Below are positions 34,601 to 43,418 of a stretch of DNA of 64,000 nt, one piece after another. Source of the stretch: GWC2-45-44 sp041661665 (GTDB taxonomy: Bacteria > Planctomycetota > Phycisphaerae > Sedimentisphaerales > UBA12454); assembly GCA_041661665.1 (NCBI GenBank), contig JBAZTW010000003.1, forward strand, positions 18,330-82,329, given 5' to 3'. Within the stretch, counting starts at the first letter, position 1, and the number at the start of each line of letters is the position of its first letter. A program made the translations under genes and the position numbers. The notes below the pieces were generated by a model. The model saw nothing but the letters and a program-made list of their open reading frames with translations, made no database searches and was not told the origin of the DNA.

Positions 34601-35053
34601 TTGGAAACAGTAACAAAAAGGTTGTATGAGGCTATGATTCTTGTTGATTCAGCCGAGGCAATCGCCGACTGGCAGGGCATCAATGACCATATTAAGAAGA
34701 TACTCGACCGCAGCGAAGTTGAAATCCTGAGTATGCGCAAATGGGATGAGAGGCCTTTGGCTTATGAGATTGAAAACAAAAAGAGAGGCACTTATATCCT
34801 TGTTTATTTCAACTGCATTACAGAAAAGATTTCTGTGATTGAAAGAGATTTTCAGCTTTCCGAGCGGATTGTACGGGCGCTGATACTTCGCGGCGACCAT
34901 ATTACAAAGGAAGATATGGAAAAGGATACTCCTTTCCAGATGTTTGAGAAGGGCATCGTTCCGCCACCGCCGCCCGCAGCGGTAGTGGCAGCCTCGCCTA
35001 TTAGCGATATCGAAGTAATTCCGCCGGAAGTCGCGGAAGAACTGGAAAAATAA
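34601..35053 (+). CDS. rpsF: 30S ribosomal protein S6
   Basis: A 150-residue S6 with the conserved YEAMILVD start and the RPLAYEIENKKRGTYIL core, followed by a Pro/Ala-rich acidic tail of about 40 residues. The start is a TTG at 34601, behind TAGGAGATAGAAAT; no ATG suits the conserved N-terminus. It begins the classic rpsF-ssb-rpsR-rplI-dnaB unit. A long acidic C-terminal extension is also found in E. coli S6, where it is glutamylated; whether that applies here is unknown. Confidence 0.95.
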   Translation: METVTKRLYEAMILVDSAEAIADWQGINDHIKKILDRSEVEILSMRKWDERPLAYEIENKKRGTYILVYFNCITEKISVIERDFQLSERIVRALILRGDHITKEDMEKDTPFQMFEKGIVPPPPPAAVVAASPISDIEVIPPEVAEELEK

Positions 35054-35120
35054 TTTTAGTTATGAGCATTGAGTCTTTACTTACGACTAAGAGCTAAAAA
35101 CTATTTTATCAGAGGGCAAA

Positions 35121-35570
35121 ATGGCGAATTTTAATAAAGTTATATTGGCAGGCAACCTTACTCGGGACCCGCAGTTGTCGTATTTGCCCAGCCAGACGGC
35201 AGTGGTGAATTTCGGACTTGCGGTTAACCGGCAATGGAAGGGGCAGGACGGGCAAATGAAGCAGGAAGTTTGCTTTGTTGACTGCAGGTCGTTTGGCAAG
35301 CCCGCCGAGACGATAAATAAGTATTGCAAAAAGGGCAAACCGCTATTGGTCGAAGGCAGGCTTACTTATGACAGCTGGACAGGCAAAGACGGCGTAAAAA
35401 AAAGCAAGCTGTATGTTACGGCAGAAACGTTCCAGTTTCTCGGCACAGGCGGAGCTGGTGAACACGGCGGCGAGCACAGCAGTTCTGCCGGCAGCGAATC
35501 GCAGGCGCCTTCGGAAGATTATGGTTCAGCCGAACCGCCACAAACCGGCGGCGATGATATTCCGTTTTAA
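35121..35570 (+). CDS. ssb: Single-stranded DNA-binding protein
   Basis: A 149-residue SSB. The OB fold opens NKVILAGNLTRDPQLSY. The protein-interaction tail GGDDIPF at the C-terminus recruits replication and repair partners. The linker (about 110-140) is Gly/Ser/Glu-rich. Its place between rpsF and rpsR is the widely conserved arrangement. Confidence 0.97.
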   Translation: MANFNKVILAGNLTRDPQLSYLPSQTAVVNFGLAVNRQWKGQDGQMKQEVCFVDCRSFGKPAETINKYCKKGKPLLVEGRLTYDSWTGKDGVKKSKLYVTAETFQFLGTGGAGEHGGEHSSSAGSESQAPSEDYGSAEPPQTGGDDIPF

Positions 35571-35625
35571 ATAGCGGCTAAATAAGAAATATAAAAGATT
35601 GTAAATTTTTTAGGAGTAGTTTTCA

Positions 35626-35898
35626 GTGAGAGCGCAAGGCTTTAAAAAGAGCAAAACAGACGTGAACAAGCGGAAAAAACGCAAAGAAACTGTTCGTGAA
35701 CAGACGCAATGCAGGTTCTGCCGGTCAAAAACAGAGTATGTTGACTACAAGGACCTTGAGATTTTGAGCAAGCTGCTTACGCATCGCGGGAAGATATTTT
35801 CCCGCAAGCGCAGCGGAAATTGTGCAAGCTGCCAGCGTAAAGTCAGACTGGCAATCAAGCGCGCACGTTACATCGGTTTTCTGCCGTTCACGAGCTAA
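35626..35898 (+). CDS. rpsR: 30S ribosomal protein S18
   Basis: A 90-residue S18 with the VDYKDLEILSKLLTHRGKI core. It also has a C-x2-C pair (CRFC) near the N-terminus and a second CxxC (CASC), so it is the zinc-binding form. The start is a GTG at 35626 after TTAGGAG. S18 pairs with S6 on the ribosome, in keeping with the operon. Confidence 0.95.
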   Translation: MRAQGFKKSKTDVNKRKKRKETVREQTQCRFCRSKTEYVDYKDLEILSKLLTHRGKIFSRKRSGNCASCQRKVRLAIKRARYIGFLPFTS

Positions 35899-35955
35899 CA
35901 GCGGATTTTATTTAAAAATCATAAGAGAATCCAAAAGGTTATTGGAGATATTAGT

Positions 35956-36450
35956 ATGAAGGTTTTACTTTGTGAAGATGTTGAAAATCTCGGCTGGTAT
36001 GGCGACGTAGTCGAAGTTAAAGAAGGCTATGCGCGTAATTATCTTTTGCCGCAGCGGGTTGCGGTTGTTCCCAGCGAAAGCAAAATAAAGGCAATGGCAG
36101 AAGAAAAAGCCAAACGCACCGAGCAGAGGAATGTAGCTCTGGAACGTCTGAAGAAGATTGCCGAGAAGGTCGAAGGGGCAGAGGCCGTTATTGCCGCCAA
36201 GGTGAACGAACAGGGTCATCTGTTTGGTTCGATTACCGAAAATCAGATTGCAGAAAATCTCAGGCAGCAGGGCTTTGAGATTGCGGATAAGTTTATTCGT
36301 CTCGATGAGCATATTAAGGAGGCCGGGCAGTTTAGCGTACGGATTAAATTTGCTGCGGATGTAACCGCAACGGTAAAAGTAACAGTAGTCCCGGAAGGAC
36401 AGATTGCTGAAGCTGCTGATGACTCAGCCGGACAGACAAACGCGGAATAG
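35956..36450 (+). CDS. rplI: 50S ribosomal protein L9
   Basis: A 164-residue L9 with the conserved N-terminal domain (MKVLLCEDVENLGWYGDVVE, then KEGYARNYLLPQRVA), a long connecting helix, and a C-terminal domain including HLFGSITENQIAE. A short acidic tail extends it. Its 3' end overlaps the longest open frame of dnaB. Confidence 0.96.
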   Translation: MKVLLCEDVENLGWYGDVVEVKEGYARNYLLPQRVAVVPSESKIKAMAEEKAKRTEQRNVALERLKKIAEKVEGAEAVIAAKVNEQGHLFGSITENQIAENLRQQGFEIADKFIRLDEHIKEAGQFSVRIKFAADVTATVKVTVVPEGQIAEAADDSAGQTNAE

Positions 36451-36484
36451 GAACGCTGCTGTAAGCCAGTCGGGCGGTTCTTCG

Positions 36485-37843
36485 ATGAACTCCGAGGTGA
36501 TTTCAGGCAGAACGATGCCTGAATCGCTTGAGGCTGAGGCGGCGGTACTTGGGTCGATGATACTCGACCCGGAGTGCATTGGTCTGGTAATTCAGAAGAT
36601 AAAGGCGGACTCTTTTTATCGTCTGGAGCATCAGATGATGTTCGATGCCATTGTCCATCTATGGGAAAAGATGGATACCCCGGAAAAGTTTGACCTTGTG
36701 CTTTTGCGGGATGAACTCAAAAAGCGAAGTCAAATTGACGAGGTCGGCGGGCCTGAGTATCTGATGAAAATAGCCGAGTCTGTGCCTTCCAGCGCGAATA
36801 TCGAGCAGTACGTCAACATTGTGCAGGAAAAGCAGATGCTGCGTGAGCTTATTGCCGCAGCAGGCGAAGTAATGACCGAAGCGTTTGACGCAGGCGGCGA
36901 TGTGAGCGAAAAGCTCGACCGCGCAGAGCAGAAGATATTCCAGGTAACCGAAAAGAAAATCAGCGGCGCGGCGATTTCAATTAAGGATTTGCTTACGCAG
37001 GCTTTTGAGGCGATTGATAAACGCGAAGGCCATCATGTTACAGGTCTTCCGACAGGCTTTACGGAGCTTGACGATTTGACGTGCGGCCTTCAGAGCGGCG
37101 AAATGATTGTAATTGCCGGCAGGCCGAGTATGGGCAAAACCAGTTTCGCGATGAATATGGCCGAACATATCGGCGCTGATAATAATATGCCTGTCGTGAT
37201 TTTTTCTCTTGAAATGAGCAAACAGCAACTGGCAGAGAGAATGCTTTGCAGCAGGGCGATGATGGATTCGCAGTTAGTGCGCAAGGGAATGCTCAATGAT
37301 GAGCAGTATCAGGAACTCGTTCAGGCGGCAAGCGAATTGAGCGATAAGCCTATTTATGTTGACGACAGCCCCGGCATAACTCCGCTGGAACTTCGAGGCA
37401 AGGCTCGCAGGCTCAAGGCTCAATATGGAATAAGATGTATATTTGTCGATTATCTTCAGCTTATGAGTGCCGGAGGCAGGGTTGAAAGCCGACAGCAGGA
37501 AGTCAGCGAGATGAGCAGATATTTAAAGGCATTAGCCAGGGAACTGGAAGTGCCCGTAATTGTTTTGAGTCAGTTGAATCGTTCGCCGGAAGGCAGAGAA
37601 GGCCACAAGCCTCGAATGAGCGATTTGCGTGAAAGCGGCAGTATTGAGCAGGATGCGGATGTTGTAATGCTTCTGCATCGTGAAGATTATTATCATAAGG
37701 GCGAGACCGATTACGAGAATACCAATAACGCCGAAGTGATTATCGCCAAGCAGCGTAACGGCCCGACCGATACAGTAGAATTGAGCTTTAATGGTATGTG
37801 CACGCGATTTAACAATCGCGCCAGATCGCAGGAACCGTTTTAA
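36485..37843 (+). CDS. dnaB: Replicative DNA helicase DnaB
   Basis: A helicase of about 452 residues, loaded at the replication fork. The N-terminal domain starts MPESLEAEAAVLGSMILD. The RecA-like motor has Walker A GRPSMGKTS at about 212-219, Walker B FVDYLQLM, the SQLNRSPE motif and the arginine finger region with ESGSIEQDADVV. The start is uncertain: the ATG at 36485 fits the family length, while ATG 36419 or TTG 36404 would overlap rplI. No intein or insertion is present. It closes the rpsF-dnaB unit. Confidence 0.95.
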   Translation: MNSEVISGRTMPESLEAEAAVLGSMILDPECIGLVIQKIKADSFYRLEHQMMFDAIVHLWEKMDTPEKFDLVLLRDELKKRSQIDEVGGPEYLMKIAESVPSSANIEQYVNIVQEKQMLRELIAAAGEVMTEAFDAGGDVSEKLDRAEQKIFQVTEKKISGAAISIKDLLTQAFEAIDKREGHHVTGLPTGFTELDDLTCGLQSGEMIVIAGRPSMGKTSFAMNMAEHIGADNNMPVVIFSLEMSKQQLAERMLCSRAMMDSQLVRKGMLNDEQYQELVQAASELSDKPIYVDDSPGITPLELRGKARRLKAQYGIRCIFVDYLQLMSAGGRVESRQQEVSEMSRYLKALARELEVPVIVLSQLNRSPEGREGHKPRMSDLRESGSIEQDADVVMLLHREDYYHKGETDYENTNNAEVIIAKQRNGPTDTVELSFNGMCTRFNNRARSQEPF

Positions 37844-37858
37844 AAAAGTAAAAAATCA

Positions 37859-37883
37859 GAGCCTGGAGCGATAGCGACAGGTG
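37859..37883. repeat. Dispersed repeat R3 copy
   Basis: GAGCCTGGAGCGATAGCGAC plus AGGTG in the dnaB-bamA gap. Related copies are at 20556 (minus), 50726 and 58695. Confidence 0.75.
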
Positions 37884-37909
37884 TATTATATTAGCAGGAA
37901 AGGGATTTT

Positions 37910-40261
37910 ATGCGGATTTTCGAGTTCTGTTTAAAAAACGGAGTGGTGCCGCGTTTTTCCGTTTTGGCAATAATGCTTGTTATAAGCCGTTATTGTTATG
38001 CGCAAGACCCGAATGTCGATGCTGCTGAATATCAGGGGAAAATCATTAACAGTGTGCAAACCGCAGGTAATGTCTATGTGAGCTACGCAAAGATAGTTTC
38101 GACAGTTAGAAGCAGGGCGGGAGAGGCGTTTGATATTGGCACGGTGCAGGAAGATGTGAGCAGAATTGCCGCGTTGCGCGGCGTCGAACTGGCGTATTAC
38201 AGCGTTGCCGCTGCCGGCGAGAAAGTGGAACTTACTTTCGTTGTGAAAGAGAAAAATGTAATTCGCAAGATAACTTTCAGCGGCGACAAAAACTACAGCG
38301 ACAAAAAACTGCTCGATGAAGTCGGATTCGCCAGAGGCGATTATTTTGATAAATTTACCGCTCGGACAGGCGCCGAAAAACTTACCGAGTATTATAAGAA
38401 GAAAGGCTACCCGTTTGTAAAGGTTGATTACGATGATTCGCAAATCGGCCAGGGTGTGCTGAATTATAATATCGAATGCAGTCAGAAAGTAAAAATCAAA
38501 AAGCTTAAATTTAAGGGCAACTCGGCGATAAAGAGCAAAGAACTTAAACCTGTGGTTAAAAGCAAGCCCAAACAGTTTGGCATTTTTCAGAACTATTTCA
38601 AACAGCAGGTTATCGACGACGATATAGTAAATCTTCAGAAGGCGTATGACAGAAGAGGCTATCTCGATACAAAGGTCGGCGCCACATGGAATTTTGTAAA
38701 AAATAAAAAAGGCGCCGAAATTCTGTTCACCATAGAAGAAGGCAGGCAGTATGACGTTGAGAAAATAGAGCTTGTAGGCAATGAGTTTTTCAGCGATGCC
38801 AACCTGACCAGTACGTTCAGGCTCAAGGAAGGGAAATTTTACAGTAATGAAAAGGCTGATTACGATAAAGATGAAATACTAAAGGCTTACAGGCAGACCG
38901 GCTTTGTGAATGTCAAAGCTGAATCCAAAAGAAGGTTCACCGATACTAATGACAAAGTAATCGCCCGTTTTGAGATAGAGCAGGGCGAGCGTTTTCGAAT
39001 AGGACAAGTCAATATATCCGGCAACCGCGGCGTGCAGGACAAGGTCGTAAGACGCGTACTTGATGAAAAGGAATTTAAGCCAGGCGAATGGTATAACGCC
39101 CATATAGCTCGAGGCGACGGCGAAGGCGAGCTTGAAAAAGATATCAAGAGCAATGTTTATACCCAGACAGCGACGATTACGCCTGTCGACCATAACGTCC
39201 CCGGCGAGAAAAACGCAGAAGTCAGAGTTACCGAAGGCAAAACAGGCTCGGTAATGTTTGGCGCAGGCGTCAGCAGTTCGGATGGTCTGATTGGCCAGGT
39301 GATATATGAGCAGAGAAATTTCGATTACAAAAAATGGCCGAAAAGCTGGCGAAAATTTTTCTCCGAGGATTCCTTCAAAGGCGCAGGCCAGCGGTTGAGA
39401 ATCGCCGCCGAACCAGGCACGCAGGTGAGCAGATATTCAATTACATGGACAGAGCCGTATTTAAAAGATAAGCCGATATCGATGACACTGTCAGCTTCAA
39501 GTTGGCAGCGAGCCAGAGAAAGCTATGATGAAGAAAGGCTCAAAGGATATATCGGTTTTACTAAAAGGCTGAAGAAGGGGTATTACAGAATTCTGGCATT
39601 CAGATTTGAGGATGTTACCGTCGCAAACGTTGACAATGACGCTCCGAAAGAGGTAACGGATGTAAAGGGGAGCAATCTTCTTGCTGGTATAAAAATAGGC
39701 TTTGGAAGAAATACCACCGACAACCGGTATAGTCCGACGAAAGGCAAGAGTTATGAATTGACTTACGAGCAGGTTACGCTTGACCATAATTTTGGTATTC
39801 TTGAGGGAACGTATCGCTGGTATAAAACGCTTCGCGAAGACCTTGCCAGAAGAAAAACTGTTTTGGAAACAAAGCTGTATGCTGGTACAATTGTGGGCAA
39901 CGCTCCGGTGTTTGAAAAATTTTACGCAGGAGGCAACGGCAGCATCCGCGGTTTCGATTATCGCGGCATAAGCCCTCGTTCCGGGTCGGACAAAGACCCG
40001 ATAGGCAGCAAATGGCTCGCAACAGCCAGCAGTGAAGTTGTAATGCCGATGGTAGGCGAGACGCTGGCGGGGCTTCTGTTTGTCGATACCGCTATGATTG
40101 AGACAGGCGGAATCAGGGCTTCGGTCGGTATCGGCGTGCAGATTATGATACCGCAGTGGTTCGGGCCTGTGCCGATGAGATTTGAACTTGGTCTGCCGGT
40201 TATGAAAAACGGCGAGGACGATACGCAGATGTTCAGCTTCTCGGTTGGAAGCCTGTTCTAA
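37910..40261 (+). CDS. bamA: Outer-membrane protein assembly factor BamA
   Basis: A 783-residue Omp85 protein that folds beta-barrels into the outer membrane. A signal peptide ends around residue 31 (YCYAQ). Five POTRA-like domains follow (about 40-420), with the typical GNxxxxxxxL motifs as in FKGNSAIKSKELKPV and VGNEFFSDANL. The 16-strand barrel ends in SFSVGSLF, whose terminal aromatic residue is the insertion signal. The conserved loop 6 motif is at GGNGSIRGFDYRGISPR (V/I-RG-F/Y). It proves a diderm with an LPS-bearing outer membrane when taken with the lpx genes. Followed by the Skp gene. Confidence 0.95.
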   Translation: MRIFEFCLKNGVVPRFSVLAIMLVISRYCYAQDPNVDAAEYQGKIINSVQTAGNVYVSYAKIVSTVRSRAGEAFDIGTVQEDVSRIAALRGVELAYYSVAAAGEKVELTFVVKEKNVIRKITFSGDKNYSDKKLLDEVGFARGDYFDKFTARTGAEKLTEYYKKKGYPFVKVDYDDSQIGQGVLNYNIECSQKVKIKKLKFKGNSAIKSKELKPVVKSKPKQFGIFQNYFKQQVIDDDIVNLQKAYDRRGYLDTKVGATWNFVKNKKGAEILFTIEEGRQYDVEKIELVGNEFFSDANLTSTFRLKEGKFYSNEKADYDKDEILKAYRQTGFVNVKAESKRRFTDTNDKVIARFEIEQGERFRIGQVNISGNRGVQDKVVRRVLDEKEFKPGEWYNAHIARGDGEGELEKDIKSNVYTQTATITPVDHNVPGEKNAEVRVTEGKTGSVMFGAGVSSSDGLIGQVIYEQRNFDYKKWPKSWRKFFSEDSFKGAGQRLRIAAEPGTQVSRYSITWTEPYLKDKPISMTLSASSWQRARESYDEERLKGYIGFTKRLKKGYYRILAFRFEDVTVANVDNDAPKEVTDVKGSNLLAGIKIGFGRNTTDNRYSPTKGKSYELTYEQVTLDHNFGILEGTYRWYKTLREDLARRKTVLETKLYAGTIVGNAPVFEKFYAGGNGSIRGFDYRGISPRSGSDKDPIGSKWLATASSEVVMPMVGETLAGLLFVDTAMIETGGIRASVGIGVQIMIPQWFGPVPMRFELGLPVMKNGEDDTQMFSFSVGSLF

Positions 40262-40295
40262 AAAAATTAAAAATTAAAATTATGGAAGGTTAATT

Positions 40296-40913
40296 ATGAA
40301 GAAAACAAGTTTTGTTGCGATGGTTATTCTTGCGCCGGCGGTAATACTAACAGGTTTGCAGTATTCTCAGGCTGCCAAAGATAAGCCAGTATTGCCGGTA
40401 AAGATTGGTATTGTGAGCGTCAAGGAAGTTTTTGAGAAATGCCTGATGAAACAGACAATCGAGAAGAGTCTCTCCGCTGAAGGCGATAAAAAATTCAACG
40501 AACTAAAAAAACTTGAGGATACAATCGAAGCTGACAAAACTGCTTTGAGCAAGCGCAAACAGGACAGCGCTGATTATATGACAATGCTAAAGGCTTTAAT
40601 GCTCAAACAGTCGGAGTTTGAGGCGCAAAAGGAATTTTATCAGCAGGAAATTACAGCGATGGAAATGCAGGGCAAAGAAAAAATCTATCGCAAAATTCTT
40701 GAGGTGATTACGGTTTTAGCCAAGGAAAAAGGCCTCGATATAGTTCTTAGCAGAGATGACAATTACCTCAGCAGGCCTGAATCATCTGATTCCGCGCAAA
40801 GTCCTACGGAATTAGTCCTTACAACAAAAACGCATAAACTGCTTTATTTTAATCCGGAATTTGACTTCACCGCAGAAGCTTTGACCGCTATGGATAAGGC
40901 CAACCCGCAATAA
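40296..40913 (+). CDS. OmpH/Skp-family periplasmic chaperone
   Basis: A 205-residue exported protein. The signal peptide covers residues 1-26. The rest is a Skp-like body with VKIGIVSVKEVFEKCLMKQT and a long helical hairpin containing KFNELKKLEDTIEADKTALS. Skp holds unfolded outer-membrane proteins on the way to BamA, and the gene directly follows bamA as in many Gram-negatives. Somewhat longer than E. coli Skp (161 residues). Confidence 0.85.
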   Translation: MKKTSFVAMVILAPAVILTGLQYSQAAKDKPVLPVKIGIVSVKEVFEKCLMKQTIEKSLSAEGDKKFNELKKLEDTIEADKTALSKRKQDSADYMTMLKALMLKQSEFEAQKEFYQQEITAMEMQGKEKIYRKILEVITVLAKEKGLDIVLSRDDNYLSRPESSDSAQSPTELVLTTKTHKLLYFNPEFDFTAEALTAMDKANPQ

Positions 40914-40965
40914 AAAAAATTAAAAATCAAAATTGTGGAATCGGCCTTTAGGCCGATGAGTTTTA
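40912..40965. repeat. AT-rich intergenic repeat with small hairpin
   Basis: An AAAATTAAAAATCAAAATTG run followed by ATCGGCCTTTAGGCCGAT, a perfect short stem. Similar arrangements (AT-rich run plus a GCC/GGC hairpin) occur near 8030, 30940 and 56895. Confidence 0.55.
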
Positions 40966-40969
40966 ACAA

Positions 40970-42025
40970 ATGGCAACTGAAACATTACAAAGAAAATATA
41001 CAGTCAGTCAGCTTGCGAAAATAGCGGGCGCTGAACTTGTCGGCAGCGGCAAAGGTGAAATTTGCAGGGCGGCGCCGTTTGAATCCGCAACGCCGGACAG
41101 CATTACTTTTGTGTCCGATGAAAAACTTTTAGAGAACATCGTTGATTGTAAAGCAGGGGCGGTTATCGTTTCCAAAAAAATAGAAACGTGCATTCCTTTG
41201 CTTGTTGTCAAAAATGTTGAAAAGGCGCTGATTGCGGTTTTGAAGGAATTTGCGCCGAAACTCTCGGCTCCGCAGCCGGGCATACACAAAAGCGCGATTG
41301 TCGAGCAGGGAGCAGTCGTTTCGCCGACAGCGTCAATAGGCGAGTTTGTCTGTGTAAGGCAGGGCGCCATAATCGGCGAAAGAACGATTATCAGTGCAGG
41401 CTGTAAAATCGGCGAAAATTCCATTATAGGCAATGACTGCAGAATTGATGATAATGTTGTAATTTATCACAACTGTAAAATTGGTAATAATTGTATAATT
41501 TCCGCTAATAGCGTAGTTGGAGCGATGGGCTTCGGATATTATTTCTTTGACGGCGGCCATCAGTTAATTCCTCACACTGGCGGAGTGGTGATAGAGGACT
41601 GCGTCGAAATCGGCGCAAATGCCTGCGTTGACAGGGCGAAATTCGGCAATACAATAATCGGAGCCGGGACAAAGATTGATAATCTTGTTCAAATCGCTCA
41701 TAACGTTGTAATCGGCAAATGCTGTCTGATTATTTCACAGGCAGGCATCGCCGGCAGCACCAAACTCGGCAATGGCGTTGTTCTTGCCGGTCAGGTCGGA
41801 ATCGCCGACCATAGGACCATTGGCGATGGGGCTCAAATAGGCGCACAGGCGGGCGTTATGAACGATATTCCCGCGGGTAAGCAGATGCTCGGGTCGCCGG
41901 CGATAGATATTAAAGATTTTGCAAAGCAGGTGATTTTAAAGCGAAAACTGCCTGAAATGAATAAAGAGCTTAAACAGCTTGTTAAAAGGATAGAGATTCT
42001 TGAAGCCGCAGCGAACAATAGCTGA
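40970..42025 (+). CDS. lpxD: UDP-3-O-acylglucosamine N-acyltransferase
   Basis: A 351-residue lipid A enzyme that adds the second acyl chain, to the 2-amino group. The N-terminal uridine-binding domain precedes left-handed beta-helix hexapeptides (IGENSIIGNDCRIDDNVVIY and similar). The catalytic His region is GFGYYFFDGGHQLIPHTGG. The length is normal. The 3' end overlaps lpxC by 26 bases, so translation is coupled. Confidence 0.95.
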   Translation: MATETLQRKYTVSQLAKIAGAELVGSGKGEICRAAPFESATPDSITFVSDEKLLENIVDCKAGAVIVSKKIETCIPLLVVKNVEKALIAVLKEFAPKLSAPQPGIHKSAIVEQGAVVSPTASIGEFVCVRQGAIIGERTIISAGCKIGENSIIGNDCRIDDNVVIYHNCKIGNNCIISANSVVGAMGFGYYFFDGGHQLIPHTGGVVIEDCVEIGANACVDRAKFGNTIIGAGTKIDNLVQIAHNVVIGKCCLIISQAGIAGSTKLGNGVVLAGQVGIADHRTIGDGAQIGAQAGVMNDIPAGKQMLGSPAIDIKDFAKQVILKRKLPEMNKELKQLVKRIEILEAAANNS

Positions 42026-43310
42026 AGAGGCAAAACTTGCCGGCAAAGGTATGTTTAGCGGGGCTGACAGTAAAGTCAGGTTTGCTCCCGCTGATGCCGA
42101 TACCGGTATTGTTTTCATACGCACAGATATTGACCCGCCGGTTCGTATAGAAGCGAGCATCAAAAATATCACCGAGCGAATGCGCCGCTCGGCTCTTCGC
42201 AGAGGCGATGTTGCCATTGAGACGACCGAACATTGTATGGCCGCGGTCAGCGCGCTGGAGATTGATAATCTTACTATCGAAGTCAGCGGGCCGGAGATGC
42301 CCGGCTTTGACGGCGGAAGTCTTGAGTATTTCAAGGCTCTGAAAAAATGCGGATATACCGAGCAGCAAAAACCTCGAAAAGAATTTACAATAACCGAGCC
42401 TGTGATTATCAATGAGGCCGGCGCTTCGATTTACGCGCTGCCCTGCGATGGTCAGGCTCTTGAGATTACTTATGATATGGATTACACAAAGCATACCGGC
42501 ATAGGCAGGCAGCAGCTTACCTGCACGCTGAGTACGGATTACTTTGAAGATAATCTTGCACCGGCCAGGACGTTTTTGCTTGAGGCAGAGGCTCGGCAGT
42601 TCCAGTCTCACGGCATCGGCACGCATCTAAGCCCCAAAGAGATATTAGTTATAAGTTCTGACGGGCCGATTAAAAATAGTTACCGGTTTCCAGATGAATG
42701 TGTAAGGCATAAAATAGTTGACCTGATAGGCGACCTAAGTCTTGTCGGCAGAAAAATTTTCGGCAGGATTGTGGCGTATAAGAGCGGCCACAACCTGAAT
42801 CAGAAACTTGCCGCAAAATTACTCGAAGTAGCTGAGCATCGCGACAGAATAAGCAAATCAGGGACAGATGCGCTGCTCGACATTCGCAGAATTCAAAAAA
42901 TTCTGCCGCATCGCTATCCGTTTCTGCTCGTTGACAAAGTAATCGAAATCGACGGCGACAAATCCATCAAGGGAATTAAAAATGTTACGTTCAATGAGCT
43001 GTTTTTTCAGGGACATTTCCCTGGTACGCCGATAATGCCGGGCGTGCTGATTCTTGAGGCGATGGCTCAGGTCTCCGGTCTGCTTTTTGCGCAGAAGCTG
43101 GAACTTACCGGCAAACTTGCCGTTCTGCTCGGAATGGATGGCGTAAAAATCAGAAAAGCCGTCGTGCCCGGCGACCAGCTTGTGCTTACTGCTGAAACGG
43201 TAAGGGTAAGAAGTAAAATGGCGATTTGTAAATGTCAGGCGTTAGTGTCAGGCATTTTGGCCGCAGAGGCGCAGATAATGTTTATGCTCGTTGACGATGA
43301 TGCGGTGTAA
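42000..43310 (+). CDS. lpxC/fabZ: LpxC-FabZ fusion: UDP-3-O-acyl-GlcNAc deacetylase / 3-hydroxyacyl-ACP dehydratase
   Basis: A 436-residue fusion. Residues about 1-285 are the zinc deacetylase LpxC, with zinc ligands in TTEHCMAAVSALEIDN and HKIVDLIGDLSLVGR, and a later SGHNLNQKL His. Residues about 295-436 are FabZ with ILPHRYPFLLVDKVIEI (catalytic His) and FFQGHFPGTPIMPGV (catalytic Glu region). Fusions of this kind are known in Bacteroidota and some other diderms. It joins a committed lipid A step to supply of unsaturated/saturated acyl-ACP. The start is a TTG at 42000 inside lpxD, with AAGGA upstream. Confidence 0.94.
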   Translation: MKPQRTIAEEAKLAGKGMFSGADSKVRFAPADADTGIVFIRTDIDPPVRIEASIKNITERMRRSALRRGDVAIETTEHCMAAVSALEIDNLTIEVSGPEMPGFDGGSLEYFKALKKCGYTEQQKPRKEFTITEPVIINEAGASIYALPCDGQALEITYDMDYTKHTGIGRQQLTCTLSTDYFEDNLAPARTFLLEAEARQFQSHGIGTHLSPKEILVISSDGPIKNSYRFPDECVRHKIVDLIGDLSLVGRKIFGRIVAYKSGHNLNQKLAAKLLEVAEHRDRISKSGTDALLDIRRIQKILPHRYPFLLVDKVIEIDGDKSIKGIKNVTFNELFFQGHFPGTPIMPGVLILEAMAQVSGLLFAQKLELTGKLAVLLGMDGVKIRKAVVPGDQLVLTAETVRVRSKMAICKCQALVSGILAAEAQIMFMLVDDDAV

Positions 43311-43329
43311 AAAATTTAAAATTTAATTC

Positions 43330-43395
43330 GTAGGGGCAGACCTGTGTGTCTGCCCGCAGTCAGAGTTTTGTAGGGTGGGCTCTTAGCCCACGCGG
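43330..43395. repeat. Dispersed hairpin repeats R2 and R1, before lpxA
   Basis: R2 (43330-43357, GTAGGGGCAGACC then TGTCTGCCCGC) is followed by R1 (43370-43395, core GGTGGGCTCTTAGCCCAC). The same R2-then-R1 order occurs at 45451-45519. Both would form stable hairpins in the mRNA between lpxC/fabZ and lpxA. Confidence 0.75.
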
Positions 43396-43418
43396 TTACT
43401 ATTTTCAGGAAAAGAATA

